A stretch of DNA of 64,000 nt from Rhodopirellula halodulae (GTDB lineage Bacteria; Planctomycetota; Planctomycetia; Pirellulales; Pirellulaceae), in the NCBI RefSeq assembly GCF_020966775.1, contig NZ_JAJKFV010000029.1, positions 241,001-305,000 on the forward strand, in the 5' to 3' direction. Each line of letters opens with the position of its first letter. Position 1 is the first letter of the stretch. The position numbers were made by a program, and so were the translations under genes. Shown here in pieces: positions 1-7,920 of the stretch. The notes beneath the pieces are model-generated. The model saw only the letters and a program-made list of their open reading frames with translations. It was not told the DNA's origin and made no database searches.

Positions 1-1107
1 CTTTCCGAAGATGACATCCAAGCGATCTTGGACGAAGGCAGTCGTTGGCGCAACTCGGCCTTGGGTGCATTGTTCCAACTGAAGCGTCCGATCGACGAGG
101 CCACGGCGGAAAAACTACGAACCTTGGATGACGAGCTCAGCGAAGAAACGAAAGTCGACGACGTGCACCGTCGTTTGCGAACAGGCATCATCGCGATGTT
201 GGCTTCCTCATCGGACGATGCCTCCGCGGCCCACCTGCGAAAAATCTGGCGAACCGAACCGCAACGCCGGGCCGTGGTGGCCATGGCGCTCGCTCAGAAT
301 CCTGATGGAGAGAATTGGGATTACTTGGTCCGCAGCTTGAACGTATTGGATGGTCCAGCCGCCAATGAAGTCGTGACGCGGCTTCAGGGTGTGCCCATCG
401 CAACGGACGATCCAATGGCTTTGCGTTCGCTCGTGCTGATGGGGCTGCGTGCGGAGAAAGAAGGGACCAACTTTGAGCCCGTGGAACGTTTGCTGGAACA
501 CTGGACCGGCATGCAGCGTCCGGAAGGCGTGAAGCGGTCCATGGCGCCATGGCAGCGTTGGTATGCGAAGACATTCCCCGACCGTCCAGTAGCCGAATTG
601 CCTCGCGAAGACGAGTCTCGCTGGGACTTCGAGCAGTTGATGACTCACTTGGAAAGCAAAGAAGGCGAAGCGGGCGACGCACATGCCGGAGCCGAGGTGT
701 TTGCACGGGCTCAATGTGCGAGCTGCCACCGGGCTGGCAATCAAGGCACTGTGATCGGACCAGATCTGACCAGCGTTGCTCGACGCTTCACCAAACGTGA
801 GATCATGGAGTCCATTTTGTATCCATCCCATGTCGTCAGTGACCAATACGCCAGCAAGAAAGTGTTGACGTTGGACGGTGAGGTTTATGTGGGCATGGTC
901 AGCAAAGCTGGGAGCGAGCTGCAAATTCGCGATGCGAACAATCAAGTCACCACGCTGTCGGAAGCCGAAGTGGACCTGATTCAACCAAGCCGTTCCAGCA
1001 TCATGCCCAGTGGCTTGCTCGACGAACTGTCGCTGCAAGATATCACGGACTTGATGGCTTTCCTGAACGAGTCGCGACGCGTCCAAGTCGCGACCCGTCC
1101 TGAGTGA
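1..1107 (+). CDS. PVC-type heme-binding (CxxCH) protein, 5' end outside window
   Basis: The reading frame is open from the first base, so this is the C-terminal part of a larger protein. The first ~200 residues are helical and HEAT-like. A single c-type heme motif, CASCH, lies at nt 715-729, followed by the conserved tail (GPDLTSVARRF, then ILYPSH and a DGEVYVG stretch) and a final helix. This layout is that of the planctomycete/verrucomicrobial heme-binding C-terminal domain found on large exported proteins, often behind propeller and HEAT domains. It probably acts outside the cytoplasmic membrane in electron transfer or polymer/sugar oxidation; the substrate cannot be read here. The next gene is convergent. 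The family is fairly sure, the function is open. Confidence 0.8.
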   Translation, partial: LSEDDIQAILDEGSRWRNSALGALFQLKRPIDEATAEKLRTLDDELSEETKVDDVHRRLRTGIIAMLASSSDDASAAHLRKIWRTEPQRRAVVAMALAQNPDGENWDYLVRSLNVLDGPAANEVVTRLQGVPIATDDPMALRSLVLMGLRAEKEGTNFEPVERLLEHWTGMQRPEGVKRSMAPWQRWYAKTFPDRPVAELPREDESRWDFEQLMTHLESKEGEAGDAHAGAEVFARAQCASCHRAGNQGTVIGPDLTSVARRFTKREIMESILYPSHVVSDQYASKKVLTLDGEVYVGMVSKAGSELQIRDANNQVTTLSEAEVDLIQPSRSSIMPSGLLDELSLQDITDLMAFLNESRRVQVATRPE

Positions 1108-1148
1108 TCGACGTCACTCGGAATTGCATTGACGTCTGAGAGGTTGGG

Positions 1149-1176
1149 TGCATCGACCATGCCAATGGTCGCTGCA
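1149..1176. terminator. Hairpin in a convergent gap
   Basis: GACCAT (1155-1160) and ATGGTC (1165-1170) form a perfect 6-bp stem with a 4-nt loop, and TGCA on both sides extends it past one mismatch. It lies between the stops of two convergent genes (1107 and 1200). There is no T-run, so a bidirectional terminator role is only inferred. Confidence 0.35.
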
Positions 1177-1199
1177 TCCAGCGGTTGAACCTAGATTGC

Positions 1200-2147
1200 C
1201 TACCAACTCGGCAGTCCAATCCGCATCGCGCTGGTTCTCTCGGCAAGGTCAAACTCGTAAGGGTCGACCGGTCCGATCCATTCCATCATGTCCTCGTGTT
1301 GTTTGTGGTTTGGATCAGCGAGGGCATCAAGCAGATTGATGTATCCCCACACGCCACCGCAATCTTCGGGCGGACAGGCATGTTCCCCTGCCGTGCAGCG
1401 GGGGAATGTCTCACGCGGTTCGCGGTTGTCGCGGAGAATTTTTTCTAGCTTGATCTCATGCTCCCAACCGTCGCCGAAGTCGTATTCGTAGCGTAGTTTG
1501 AGCTTGTTGCCGAACTGACGCACCAAGTCGCTGATCAGCATATTGTCGTAGGCTTCGCTGTTGCCGTCGTCGTACTCCAAAAACTTGGAAGAACAATACG
1601 TTCGATCCTTGATCTTGAACTGGTGCAGGTGCGAATTGGTCCAACCCATCGCGGTTTGGATATGTGAATGGAATGTTTCCATGTCCACGTCCGTCGTTTC
1701 GATCTGCCGCCAAATCGTCGGAGTCGAATGAATCAATGTGATTTTGAAACGATAGATGTCGGACGTCATGCGCTCTTTCCACTTGGCCAAATTTTTGGCT
1801 CGGCGTCGCTCCGTTTTGCGTCTTGCGATGATTTCATCCGCTCGTTGGTCGATGAGTGTTTGGGGAGCGTCTTTCGGTGTCCAAAATTGCAAGCTGACGT
1901 GTATCGCTTTCCTCCATTTGGGAAGTGAAGCCGGATTCACCAGTACTTCAACGGATCTAGCTTCACCGTCCTTTCGCTCAATCAGACCATTCTTTTCGAG
2001 CGTCTTGAACATGCCGCTAACCGAGGCCGTGGAGACCTCCAATGCATCCGCCACATCTTGCATTGAAGGCGGTTCGCCCGCCGCTTCGGTATAGGCATGG
2101 ATGAACGATAGGTATCTCGCTTGAGTCTTGGTTGGCTGGTTGGGCAT
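1200..2147 (-). CDS. LexA-type winged helix fused to pRiA4b ORF-3-like domain
   Basis: 315 residues, ATG start. Residues ~5-75 read as a LexA N-terminal winged helix: TKTQARYLSFI, then PPSMQDVADAL, VSGMFKTLEKNGLI and a basic wing. There is no S24 peptidase domain, so it cannot self-cleave like LexA. From ~residue 125 to the end it matches the plasmid pRiA4b ORF-3 (IS1096 TnpR-like) family: TPTIWRQIE, MGWTNSHLHQF, YDFGDGWEH, the CPPEDCGG cluster and a final DP.EFD stretch. A stand-alone ORF-3 domain is usual; the DNA-binding fusion is less common. The conserved Cys/His/Asp cluster suggests a metal site. The gene stands alone between convergent and co-directional neighbours. A transcription-factor role is inferred; targets are unknown. 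Confidence 0.75.
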   Translation of the reverse strand: MPNQPTKTQARYLSFIHAYTEAAGEPPSMQDVADALEVSTASVSGMFKTLEKNGLIERKDGEARSVEVLVNPASLPKWRKAIHVSLQFWTPKDAPQTLIDQRADEIIARRKTERRRAKNLAKWKERMTSDIYRFKITLIHSTPTIWRQIETTDVDMETFHSHIQTAMGWTNSHLHQFKIKDRTYCSSKFLEYDDGNSEAYDNMLISDLVRQFGNKLKLRYEYDFGDGWEHEIKLEKILRDNREPRETFPRCTAGEHACPPEDCGGVWGYINLLDALADPNHKQHEDMMEWIGPVDPYEFDLAERTSAMRIGLPSW

Positions 2148-2269
2148 GGTGAACTCGCGAGATTTGAGAGATCAAGGTGTGTCATTCAAATGGTTTCACT
2201 GACGAACTTCTGGTCGCCAATGCAGCGGTGACGTGTGTTCCTGTTCCGATCCACTTGATGGTTGAGATT

Positions 2270-3688
2270 TTAGACCAGTCGCTCGAGCAGGACAGTTGCC
2301 ATGCCTAGCACCAAGAAGAAACCGCACATGTCGGTGACGGTGGTGAGCAAGGGGCCACTGGCCACGGCAGGGTCGAACCCAAAACGCTTCAGCAACAAGG
2401 GCACGGTTCCACCGATGGAGACGGCGATCAGCGTGTTGGCGCACAAAGCGAATCCGACCACCAGTCCCAGGTACGGGTTGCCATTCCAAATCACCGCGAC
2501 AATGGCGACTAGCAAGCCCAGCACGGTGCCGTTGATCAGACCCACGCTGACTTCTTTCATCCAAACCAGCAGCATCTCGGTGGGACGCACCAAACCGAGT
2601 GAAAGTTCTCGCATGCTGACCGCGACGGCTTGGTTGCCACTGCAGCCACTCATGTCGCTGATGATCGGCAGGAACACCGCCAACGCGATGACTTGAGAGA
2701 GTGTTTCTTGGAACACCGCGATCACGGCCGCGGCACCAATGTTGAGCAAAATGTTGATGCTGAGCCAACTCAGACGCCGTCGCGATCGCAGCCACAAAGG
2801 CATCGTGCGTAGTTCTTCGCCGATGATCCCTTGGCTCTTCAGGAAGTCGCTTTCGGCCGCACGGGTCGATTCATAGTCGACGGCGTTTCGGTGAACGACG
2901 CCCAAAAGTTTGTTTTGGTCGTCGACCACGGGCACGCCCAAGAAATGATGGGCATCGAAGAAGTCGCGTAGTTCATCCAGTGGCATGCTGGCGGTGATCG
3001 ACAGCGGATCCAGGATCATGATGTCCGCGACGGGATCGGTTCGGCGAGCGAACAACAAATTCCGCATCGGCAACACTCCGACCAGTTTACCGTCGTCGTC
3101 GGTCAGATAAGCGTATTGGACGTCGTAGTCACGAAACTCTTCGGCGTTCTCCGAAAGCGTGGTGATGACCTCGTGAACCAAGCTCTTTTGGTTGAAACGT
3201 AGGATCTCGCGCACCAGCAGACCACCGGCCTGGTCGTCACTGTAGGCGGCAAGTTCGCGAACCGAGGCGGCTTCCTCGGGCGGCAACGCTTGCAAAATGG
3301 ATTCGGCATGTTCGTCATCCAAGTCACCCAGCAAGTCGGCCTGTTCGTCGCTGGACATCTCGTGGACGATGGCCGCAGCGTCGGCGGCTTCCAGCCCATC
3401 CACCAATTCTGCAGCTTGGGTTTCGCTGAGGTGTCGCAGAACCTCGGCGGCTTCTTCCGCGGGCAGCAGAGTCAGCACCGCCGTGTGATGCTCTTCATCG
3501 AGACGGCTCAACGACAACGCTTGATCGCTGGCCGACAGATTCGAGAGATAGTCCTCCAGTCCCTCGCCATCGCCTGAATCCACCAATTCAGCCAGTCGTT
3601 CCCAAGGACGCCAATCCGCTTCGTCTTGCGGTTTGTCGAGGTTGGCAACCGAGGTGGTTTCTGGCGCATTCAGTTCAGGTGCATTCAC
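2270..3688 (-). CDS. mgtE: Magnesium transporter MgtE
   Basis: 472 residues, the normal size for MgtE. It has an Ala/Glu-rich superhelical MgtE_N domain (~40-150), a CBS pair (~155-290; DPLSITASMPL, HHFLGVPVVDD) and about five C-terminal membrane helices. The pore signatures LPIISDMSGCSGNQA and ASGPLLTTVTDMCG are present, including the Asp that binds Mg2+ in known MgtE channels. It is a cytoplasmic-membrane Mg2+ channel gated by Mg2+ binding to the cytosolic domains. The start is GTG at 3688, because no in-frame ATG lies near it. The 72-bp gap to the divergent ArgE-like gene must hold both promoters; no Mg2+ riboswitch fits in that space. Confidence 0.93.
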   Translation of the reverse strand: MNAPELNAPETTSVANLDKPQDEADWRPWERLAELVDSGDGEGLEDYLSNLSASDQALSLSRLDEEHHTAVLTLLPAEEAAEVLRHLSETQAAELVDGLEAADAAAIVHEMSSDEQADLLGDLDDEHAESILQALPPEEAASVRELAAYSDDQAGGLLVREILRFNQKSLVHEVITTLSENAEEFRDYDVQYAYLTDDDGKLVGVLPMRNLLFARRTDPVADIMILDPLSITASMPLDELRDFFDAHHFLGVPVVDDQNKLLGVVHRNAVDYESTRAAESDFLKSQGIIGEELRTMPLWLRSRRRLSWLSINILLNIGAAAVIAVFQETLSQVIALAVFLPIISDMSGCSGNQAVAVSMRELSLGLVRPTEMLLVWMKEVSVGLINGTVLGLLVAIVAVIWNGNPYLGLVVGFALCANTLIAVSIGGTVPLLLKRFGFDPAVASGPLLTTVTDMCGFFLVLGMATVLLERLV

Positions 3689-3760
3689 AGGTGCGGTATA
3701 CCGTTGGAAGGGTTAAATTGATGATTCGTAATCGCCAGGACGTTCTAACGAGATTCCGCT

Positions 3761-4999
3761 TTGTCACTTGCTGTTCGCCTACTGTCCGAACTGATCGGTT
3801 TCCCGACGGTCAGCCACACCAGCAATCAGGAAATCACGGAATGGGTAGCGAAGCGGTTGGCGTCTCTCGGTTTTGAATGTGAGCAAACTCGATACCTGGA
3901 CGGCGAAGGTGTCGCAAAATTCAATTTGATTGCCAAGCGTTCACCCCACTGTTCCACGTCAGATTCCGGCAAATTGTCAGAGCCCGGTGAGGACGGTATC
4001 TCAGCCAATTCGGGCGAAGGGAGCGTTGTCGCACCCGAGAATCAAATGGGGGTGGCTTACTTTTGCCATACCGACGTGGTGCCCGCCGATCGATGGGCGG
4101 GACCAGGGGGCAAAGCGTTTCAGCCGGTCTTGGAGGGCAATCGGCTCTATGGGCGTGGGGCTTGCGACATGAAAGGGTCCCTCGCAGCGATGTTGGCGGC
4201 GGTCGAAGCGGTCAAGCAAGAAGATCAGTCCGCGCCGATTTGGATTGTCTGCACGGCTGACGAAGAAGTTGGGCTTCGCGGGGCCCGAGAATTGGTGCGC
4301 AGGAGCGAAGCCTATCAAGAAATCGTGCGGCACGATCCGCTGACGTTGATCGGCGAACCCACTGAGTTACAGGTTGTGTACGCGCACAAAGGCATGAGCG
4401 GTTTTCGTGTGGTGTCGCACGGTCGAGCGGCCCACAGCAGCACCGATGAAGGCGTCAATGCGAATGTTTCGATGATTCCTTTGTTGCAAACCGTTTTGGA
4501 ACTGCATGAACGGGTGCAGTCCGATCCGATGCTTCGCGACGACCGGTTTGATCCGCCGACGTTAACGTTCAATTTTGGGATCAGCGATCACGCGGAAGCG
4601 ACCAACATCGTTCCGGATCGCAGTGAGCTGTGGGCGAATTGGCGAACGATGCCAAACGTGGATGGAGCATGTTTGATTGATGATGCCAAAGCCGCCGCCG
4701 AAGCATTGGGGTTGGAGTTTCGAGGCTATTCAGCGGTCGCTCCATTGGAAACGCCAATCGACGATCCCGCTTTGCTTCGCATGTGTCAACTTGCGCAGCA
4801 ATACGGCGCCGATCAAAAACCGATGACGGTTTGTTATGCAACGGATGGTGCGGCGTTGGAAACACTGAGCCACCGCGTGGTGTGTGGTCCGGGGAGCATT
4901 CGGCAAGCACACACCGTGGACGAATACATCGAAGTGGAGTCATTGGAATCCGGCGTTTCGCTCTTTCGCGATGCCATCCAAGCATTCGCCATGAAGTGA
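3761..4999 (+). CDS. argE: M20 zinc deacylase, acetylornithine deacetylase-like
   Basis: 412 residues from a TTG start. M20 metallopeptidase motifs occur in order: HTDVVPA (metal His and Asp), GRGACDMKG (bridging Asp), DEEVGLRGA (catalytic Glu and metal Glu), GEPTEL, then the lid-domain stretch HSSTDEGVNAN, and a late metal His in RQAHTVDEYI. The spacing is that of the ArgE/DapE branch and the GEPT/HSS signatures favour ArgE, which removes acetate from N-acetylornithine in arginine synthesis. DapE or another amidohydrolase is not excluded. An insert after the first strand region (~residues 63-95, Ser/Gly rich) looks specific to this lineage. It is a soluble cytoplasmic protein and faces mgtE divergently. 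Confidence 0.8.
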   Translation: MSLAVRLLSELIGFPTVSHTSNQEITEWVAKRLASLGFECEQTRYLDGEGVAKFNLIAKRSPHCSTSDSGKLSEPGEDGISANSGEGSVVAPENQMGVAYFCHTDVVPADRWAGPGGKAFQPVLEGNRLYGRGACDMKGSLAAMLAAVEAVKQEDQSAPIWIVCTADEEVGLRGARELVRRSEAYQEIVRHDPLTLIGEPTELQVVYAHKGMSGFRVVSHGRAAHSSTDEGVNANVSMIPLLQTVLELHERVQSDPMLRDDRFDPPTLTFNFGISDHAEATNIVPDRSELWANWRTMPNVDGACLIDDAKAAAEALGLEFRGYSAVAPLETPIDDPALLRMCQLAQQYGADQKPMTVCYATDGAALETLSHRVVCGPGSIRQAHTVDEYIEVESLESGVSLFRDAIQAFAMK

Positions 5000-5004
5000 A
5001 CGTG

Positions 5005-5022
5005 GCGTTCTTCGATGAACGC
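5005..5022. terminator. Short hairpin between convergent stops
   Basis: GCGTTC and GAACGC form a 6-bp stem around a 6-nt loop inside the 30-bp gap between the ArgE-like and YraN stops. No T-run follows. It is a possible bidirectional terminator. Confidence 0.3.
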
Positions 5023-5029
5023 GATGGGC

Positions 5030-5533
5030 TTATCCGAAGAAGGCATCCACGCCGGTTGCATCGAATGCGGATTCAATGTGTTCAATGCGAGTTGGCTGCG
5101 GTTCCTCTCGGGGCCACCAAATCGCCACCACGTCGAATCGGCAGGGGATGCCGAGCAGCCGTTTTCGTTTGAGGTAGCGAAGTGCTGCTCGGGTGATGCG
5201 GGCCTGTTTGTTCTCGTCGACTCGATCGGCTGGATGGCCGGGGCGCGTGGTGGAGAGTGTTTTGACTTCGACAAACACCATCAATCGCGGTTTTTTCCGT
5301 AGGGCGATCAAGTCAATCTCGCCGGCGCGGTCCGATTCGCTTTCCGCGATGATCTGCAAACCCTTGCGTCGCAGTTCTCTGGCGGCCACCTGTTCGCCGC
5401 GCCGGCCCAGCGGGGCCGTTGGGTTGATCGAGCCGAAGCGGCGATCAAGGTACCAGTCCTGGATCAATCGCCGCCAATTTGAGAGCGACGCAAGCCGTTT
5501 GTGAATCCGAGAAAACAGCGATTGCGTTCCCAC
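5030..5533 (-). CDS. yraN: YraN / UPF0102 family protein
   Basis: 167 residues, GTG start, 8 bp behind the stop of the upstream von Willebrand gene. UPF0102 signatures are clear: GRRGEQVAARELRRKG near residue 43, then GEIDLIA and VFVEVKT, which together form a PD-(D/E)xK-like nuclease core (E, D, ExK). Family members are ~120 residues; this one has ~40 extra basic N-terminal residues. The family is often assumed to be a Holliday-junction-resolvase-like nuclease, but its activity is poorly established. As the last gene of a three-gene minus-strand group it may simply be co-transcribed with its neighbours. Confidence 0.88.
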   Translation of the reverse strand: MGTQSLFSRIHKRLASLSNWRRLIQDWYLDRRFGSINPTAPLGRRGEQVAARELRRKGLQIIAESESDRAGEIDLIALRKKPRLMVFVEVKTLSTTRPGHPADRVDENKQARITRAALRYLKRKRLLGIPCRFDVVAIWWPREEPQPTRIEHIESAFDATGVDAFFG

Positions 5534-5541
5534 GGTGCGGC

Positions 5542-7065
5542 TCAGGGTTTGGGGACGTGACGATACTGCCCAAAGTTCTTTTCTGCGATGCGTCGCATGC
5601 GACTCTCGCCTTCGCGGGAATGGTAGCTGATGGTGTGGATGATGCTGATCGGATTGGATTCTCCAAATAGATTCGTCACCCGGTTCTCTTCGTTGAGCAA
5701 ATCTTCGATGCCTTGTGGGAACTCACCATCCGAAAGCAAGAAAATGACATCAGGTTTCAGCTCCAGTGCGAATCGCAATGGTTCATACGGTGCCTTGCCC
5801 CGGTCCATCGAAACTCGCATGGCCCAGTTACGGATCGATTGCTTGTTTTGCGCGGTGGCATAAACGCTGCGGCTTTCAGGTTCAGCGCCCGACAGCGTCA
5901 TGTAGTCGCACTCGGCATCGAAGAACACAACATAGAATCGTTGTTTCTCACCGAGCATGTCGATCGATTGAAGCAGAGCCGTGCGAGCGGACTTGAATGC
6001 ATCACCCATGCTGCCCGAACTGTCGACAAGATACACGAAGTGGTTCCCGCCACCTTCGACCCCGCAAAACTCCATTTGCGACTTTGCATCGGAGGACAGT
6101 TTCTGCATCGCTTGGGATGTCGCCGAATTGGAACTCGCCAGCGACGACAGCTTCGAAACGGAGGAATCGACGGGATTCACCGCGGTAGAAGTGATGTCGA
6201 CGATGGCCATCTCGCCGATCTCGCTGACGTCGTATTGGGTTTCTTCGGGTTGAGTTTCCGTCGGTTCCGTGATGGGTTCGGAGGATTCAATGGCAAAGGT
6301 TTCGAAGGAGGACTCTTCGCTTTCGCTGGCGGTGGAGGCTGCGAACGCCATCTGGTCTTTGGGACGCGTTGTGCTGAGCGTGAACAGCCCGAGAGCCAGA
6401 ATCAGAACTGCGTGCACGACCGCGCTGATGATGACCGCGGCGGGGCGTCGACGTCGGCCGGCGGTATCCGTTTCTTCGTCCGAGGTAACAACGCCCGGCA
6501 GATTAACGGTCGAGGCTGAATCCGCCGGTGCTTTGTCGTCAAAGGCAGCTGAGACATCGACGTCGTCAGTGTTGGATGAATCGAGGTCAGCGGTGTCGAC
6601 CTGTGTGTCTTCCTTGAAGGCGTTGTCGTCGGTCGGCTCAGTGAACTCCTTCGTTCGTGCGTCGGGGTCGGCCAAACGCCGCAACTTGGGCGCTCGCACC
6701 ATTGGCCCGTGTGCCGCGTCCCGCCGGGTGGCGACTTTGGTGAAAGTCTCGAGTGCTTCACGGACTTCGCCCCAGCTGGCAAACCGTTGGGCAGCGGGGT
6801 GTTGGAGCTTGGCCGGTGAGAATCCTGGTGTCTCGGATCCGCTAGCGGCTCGATCGGATGATTCGAGCGACTGCAGCTCCGATTCAATCTGCGACGCCGT
6901 TGCCTCCAACCGAGCGGCGTTGGCTTCCAGTCGGGCCGCGTGGGCTTCTCGCCGAACGCGAGCCAGTTCCGACTGCAGTTCGCGTTTGCGATCGTTCAAC
7001 GCATCGACGTGATCCGGTGGAAGTCCGGAACTGAGGTCGATGCGTTTCGGATCAGGAGCGTTCAT
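5542..7065 (-). CDS. Membrane-anchored von Willebrand factor A protein
   Basis: 507 residues. An N-terminal coiled coil (~25-65, repeated Ala-Arg-Leu-Glu units) is followed by an acidic, Ser/Thr/Asp-rich linker, one membrane helix (~212-232, AAVIISAVVHAVLIL) and a C-terminal vWA domain beginning about residue 325. The metal-ion-dependent adhesion motif DSSGS is intact (YLVDSSGSMG), and LLSDGEFP gives the later conserved Asp. The vWA domain therefore lies on the far side of the membrane from the coiled coil. The start codon overlaps the stop of the PfpI-family gene (TGATG at 7063-7067), indicating translational coupling. Function unknown; a scaffold for protein complexes is a guess from the vWA fold. 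Confidence 0.75.
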   Translation of the reverse strand: MNAPDPKRIDLSSGLPPDHVDALNDRKRELQSELARVRREAHAARLEANAARLEATASQIESELQSLESSDRAASGSETPGFSPAKLQHPAAQRFASWGEVREALETFTKVATRRDAAHGPMVRAPKLRRLADPDARTKEFTEPTDDNAFKEDTQVDTADLDSSNTDDVDVSAAFDDKAPADSASTVNLPGVVTSDEETDTAGRRRRPAAVIISAVVHAVLILALGLFTLSTTRPKDQMAFAASTASESEESSFETFAIESSEPITEPTETQPEETQYDVSEIGEMAIVDITSTAVNPVDSSVSKLSSLASSNSATSQAMQKLSSDAKSQMEFCGVEGGGNHFVYLVDSSGSMGDAFKSARTALLQSIDMLGEKQRFYVVFFDAECDYMTLSGAEPESRSVYATAQNKQSIRNWAMRVSMDRGKAPYEPLRFALELKPDVIFLLSDGEFPQGIEDLLNEENRVTNLFGESNPISIIHTISYHSREGESRMRRIAEKNFGQYRHVPKP

Positions 7066-7637
7066 CAGTCGGCCGAAAGAAGCTTGTTGAATTCACGCAT
7101 CCATGCGGGGTGAGCGGGCCAAGCGGGGGCAGTCACGAGGTTCCCGTCGACGTGAGCCGTGTCCATTCCATCACCGGGTGGCACATAGGTTCCGCCTCCG
7201 ATCTGGACTTCGGGGGAAACGGCCGGGTAGCAACTGCACTGGCGGTCTTTCAAAACGCCCGCAGCGGCCAGGATCTGTGGACCGTGACAGATGGCGGCAA
7301 TGGGTTGCTTTTTGTCCGCGAAATGTCGGACCAGATCCAGCACCTCTTCGTTCAGTCGCAGATATTCGGGGGCTCGCCCGCCGGGGATCACCAACGCATC
7401 GAAATCGCCAGCGTTCAGCGTCTCAAAGTCACCGGTCACGGCGAAGTTGTGCCCGGGTTTTTCGCTGTAGGTTTGGTGTCCTTCGAAATCGTGGATCGCG
7501 GTGGCAACCGTGTCGCCAGCGGATTTGCCGGGGCAGACCGTTGTCACTTCATGGCCCAGCATCAGCAACATTTGATAGGGCACCATGGCTTCGTAGTCTT
7601 CCACGAAGTCGCCGACGAGCATCAGTATCTTGGCCAT
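7065..7637 (-). CDS. DJ-1/PfpI family protein
   Basis: 190 residues starting [11 protein letters not shown]; a longer in-frame reading upstream exists but lacks family similarity. The nucleophile elbow AICHGPQIL carries the reactive Cys, and DYEAMVPYQ supplies the conserved Glu near the N terminus, as in the PfpI/YhbO branch. The family has been linked to protease, glyoxalase and deglycase activities; which one applies cannot be decided from sequence. The protein is cytoplasmic. Its stop overlaps the next start (TGATG), so PfpI, the vWA protein and YraN probably form one minus-strand operon. The promoter should lie in the 283-bp divergent region shared with the PQQ-like gene. Confidence 0.87.
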   Translation of the reverse strand: MAKILMLVGDFVEDYEAMVPYQMLLMLGHEVTTVCPGKSAGDTVATAIHDFEGHQTYSEKPGHNFAVTGDFETLNAGDFDALVIPGGRAPEYLRLNEEVLDLVRHFADKKQPIAAICHGPQILAAAGVLKDRQCSCYPAVSPEVQIGGGTYVPPGDGMDTAHVDGNLVTAPAWPAHPAWMREFNKLLSAD

Positions 7638-7920
7638 TCTGCCTGCTGTGAATGAAAAAGGTCGAAAGAGGAGAGGCTCGTTGACTTCCACGAGGGCTGT
7701 TCGAAACAGTGGATGTCTCAACAGGGGGGGAAGAGCGTGCCTCATTCTAAACGCGAAAAAGGACAATGGTTTGCGCGGATTGCAGCGATTTTTTCGCGTC
7801 CCCAGGAATGTCACGGAGTGTAGCGAAAAACGTTGTTGTCGGAAATTCGCTCCTGGCAGCATCCTGGATTATGCTGAACGGTCTTCCGGATGGCTCCTAT
7901 TCTTTTCTGGTTTTGCTGTG

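Noticed and set aside
3689-3760. Mg2+-sensing riboswitch before mgtE
   Set aside because: Only 72 bp are available between two divergent genes, too short for the known M-box or mgtA leaders.
7630-7920. 97-codon N-terminal extension of the PQQ-like protein
   Set aside because: It would remove the clear signal peptide at ATG 7921 and overlap the start of the divergent PfpI gene.
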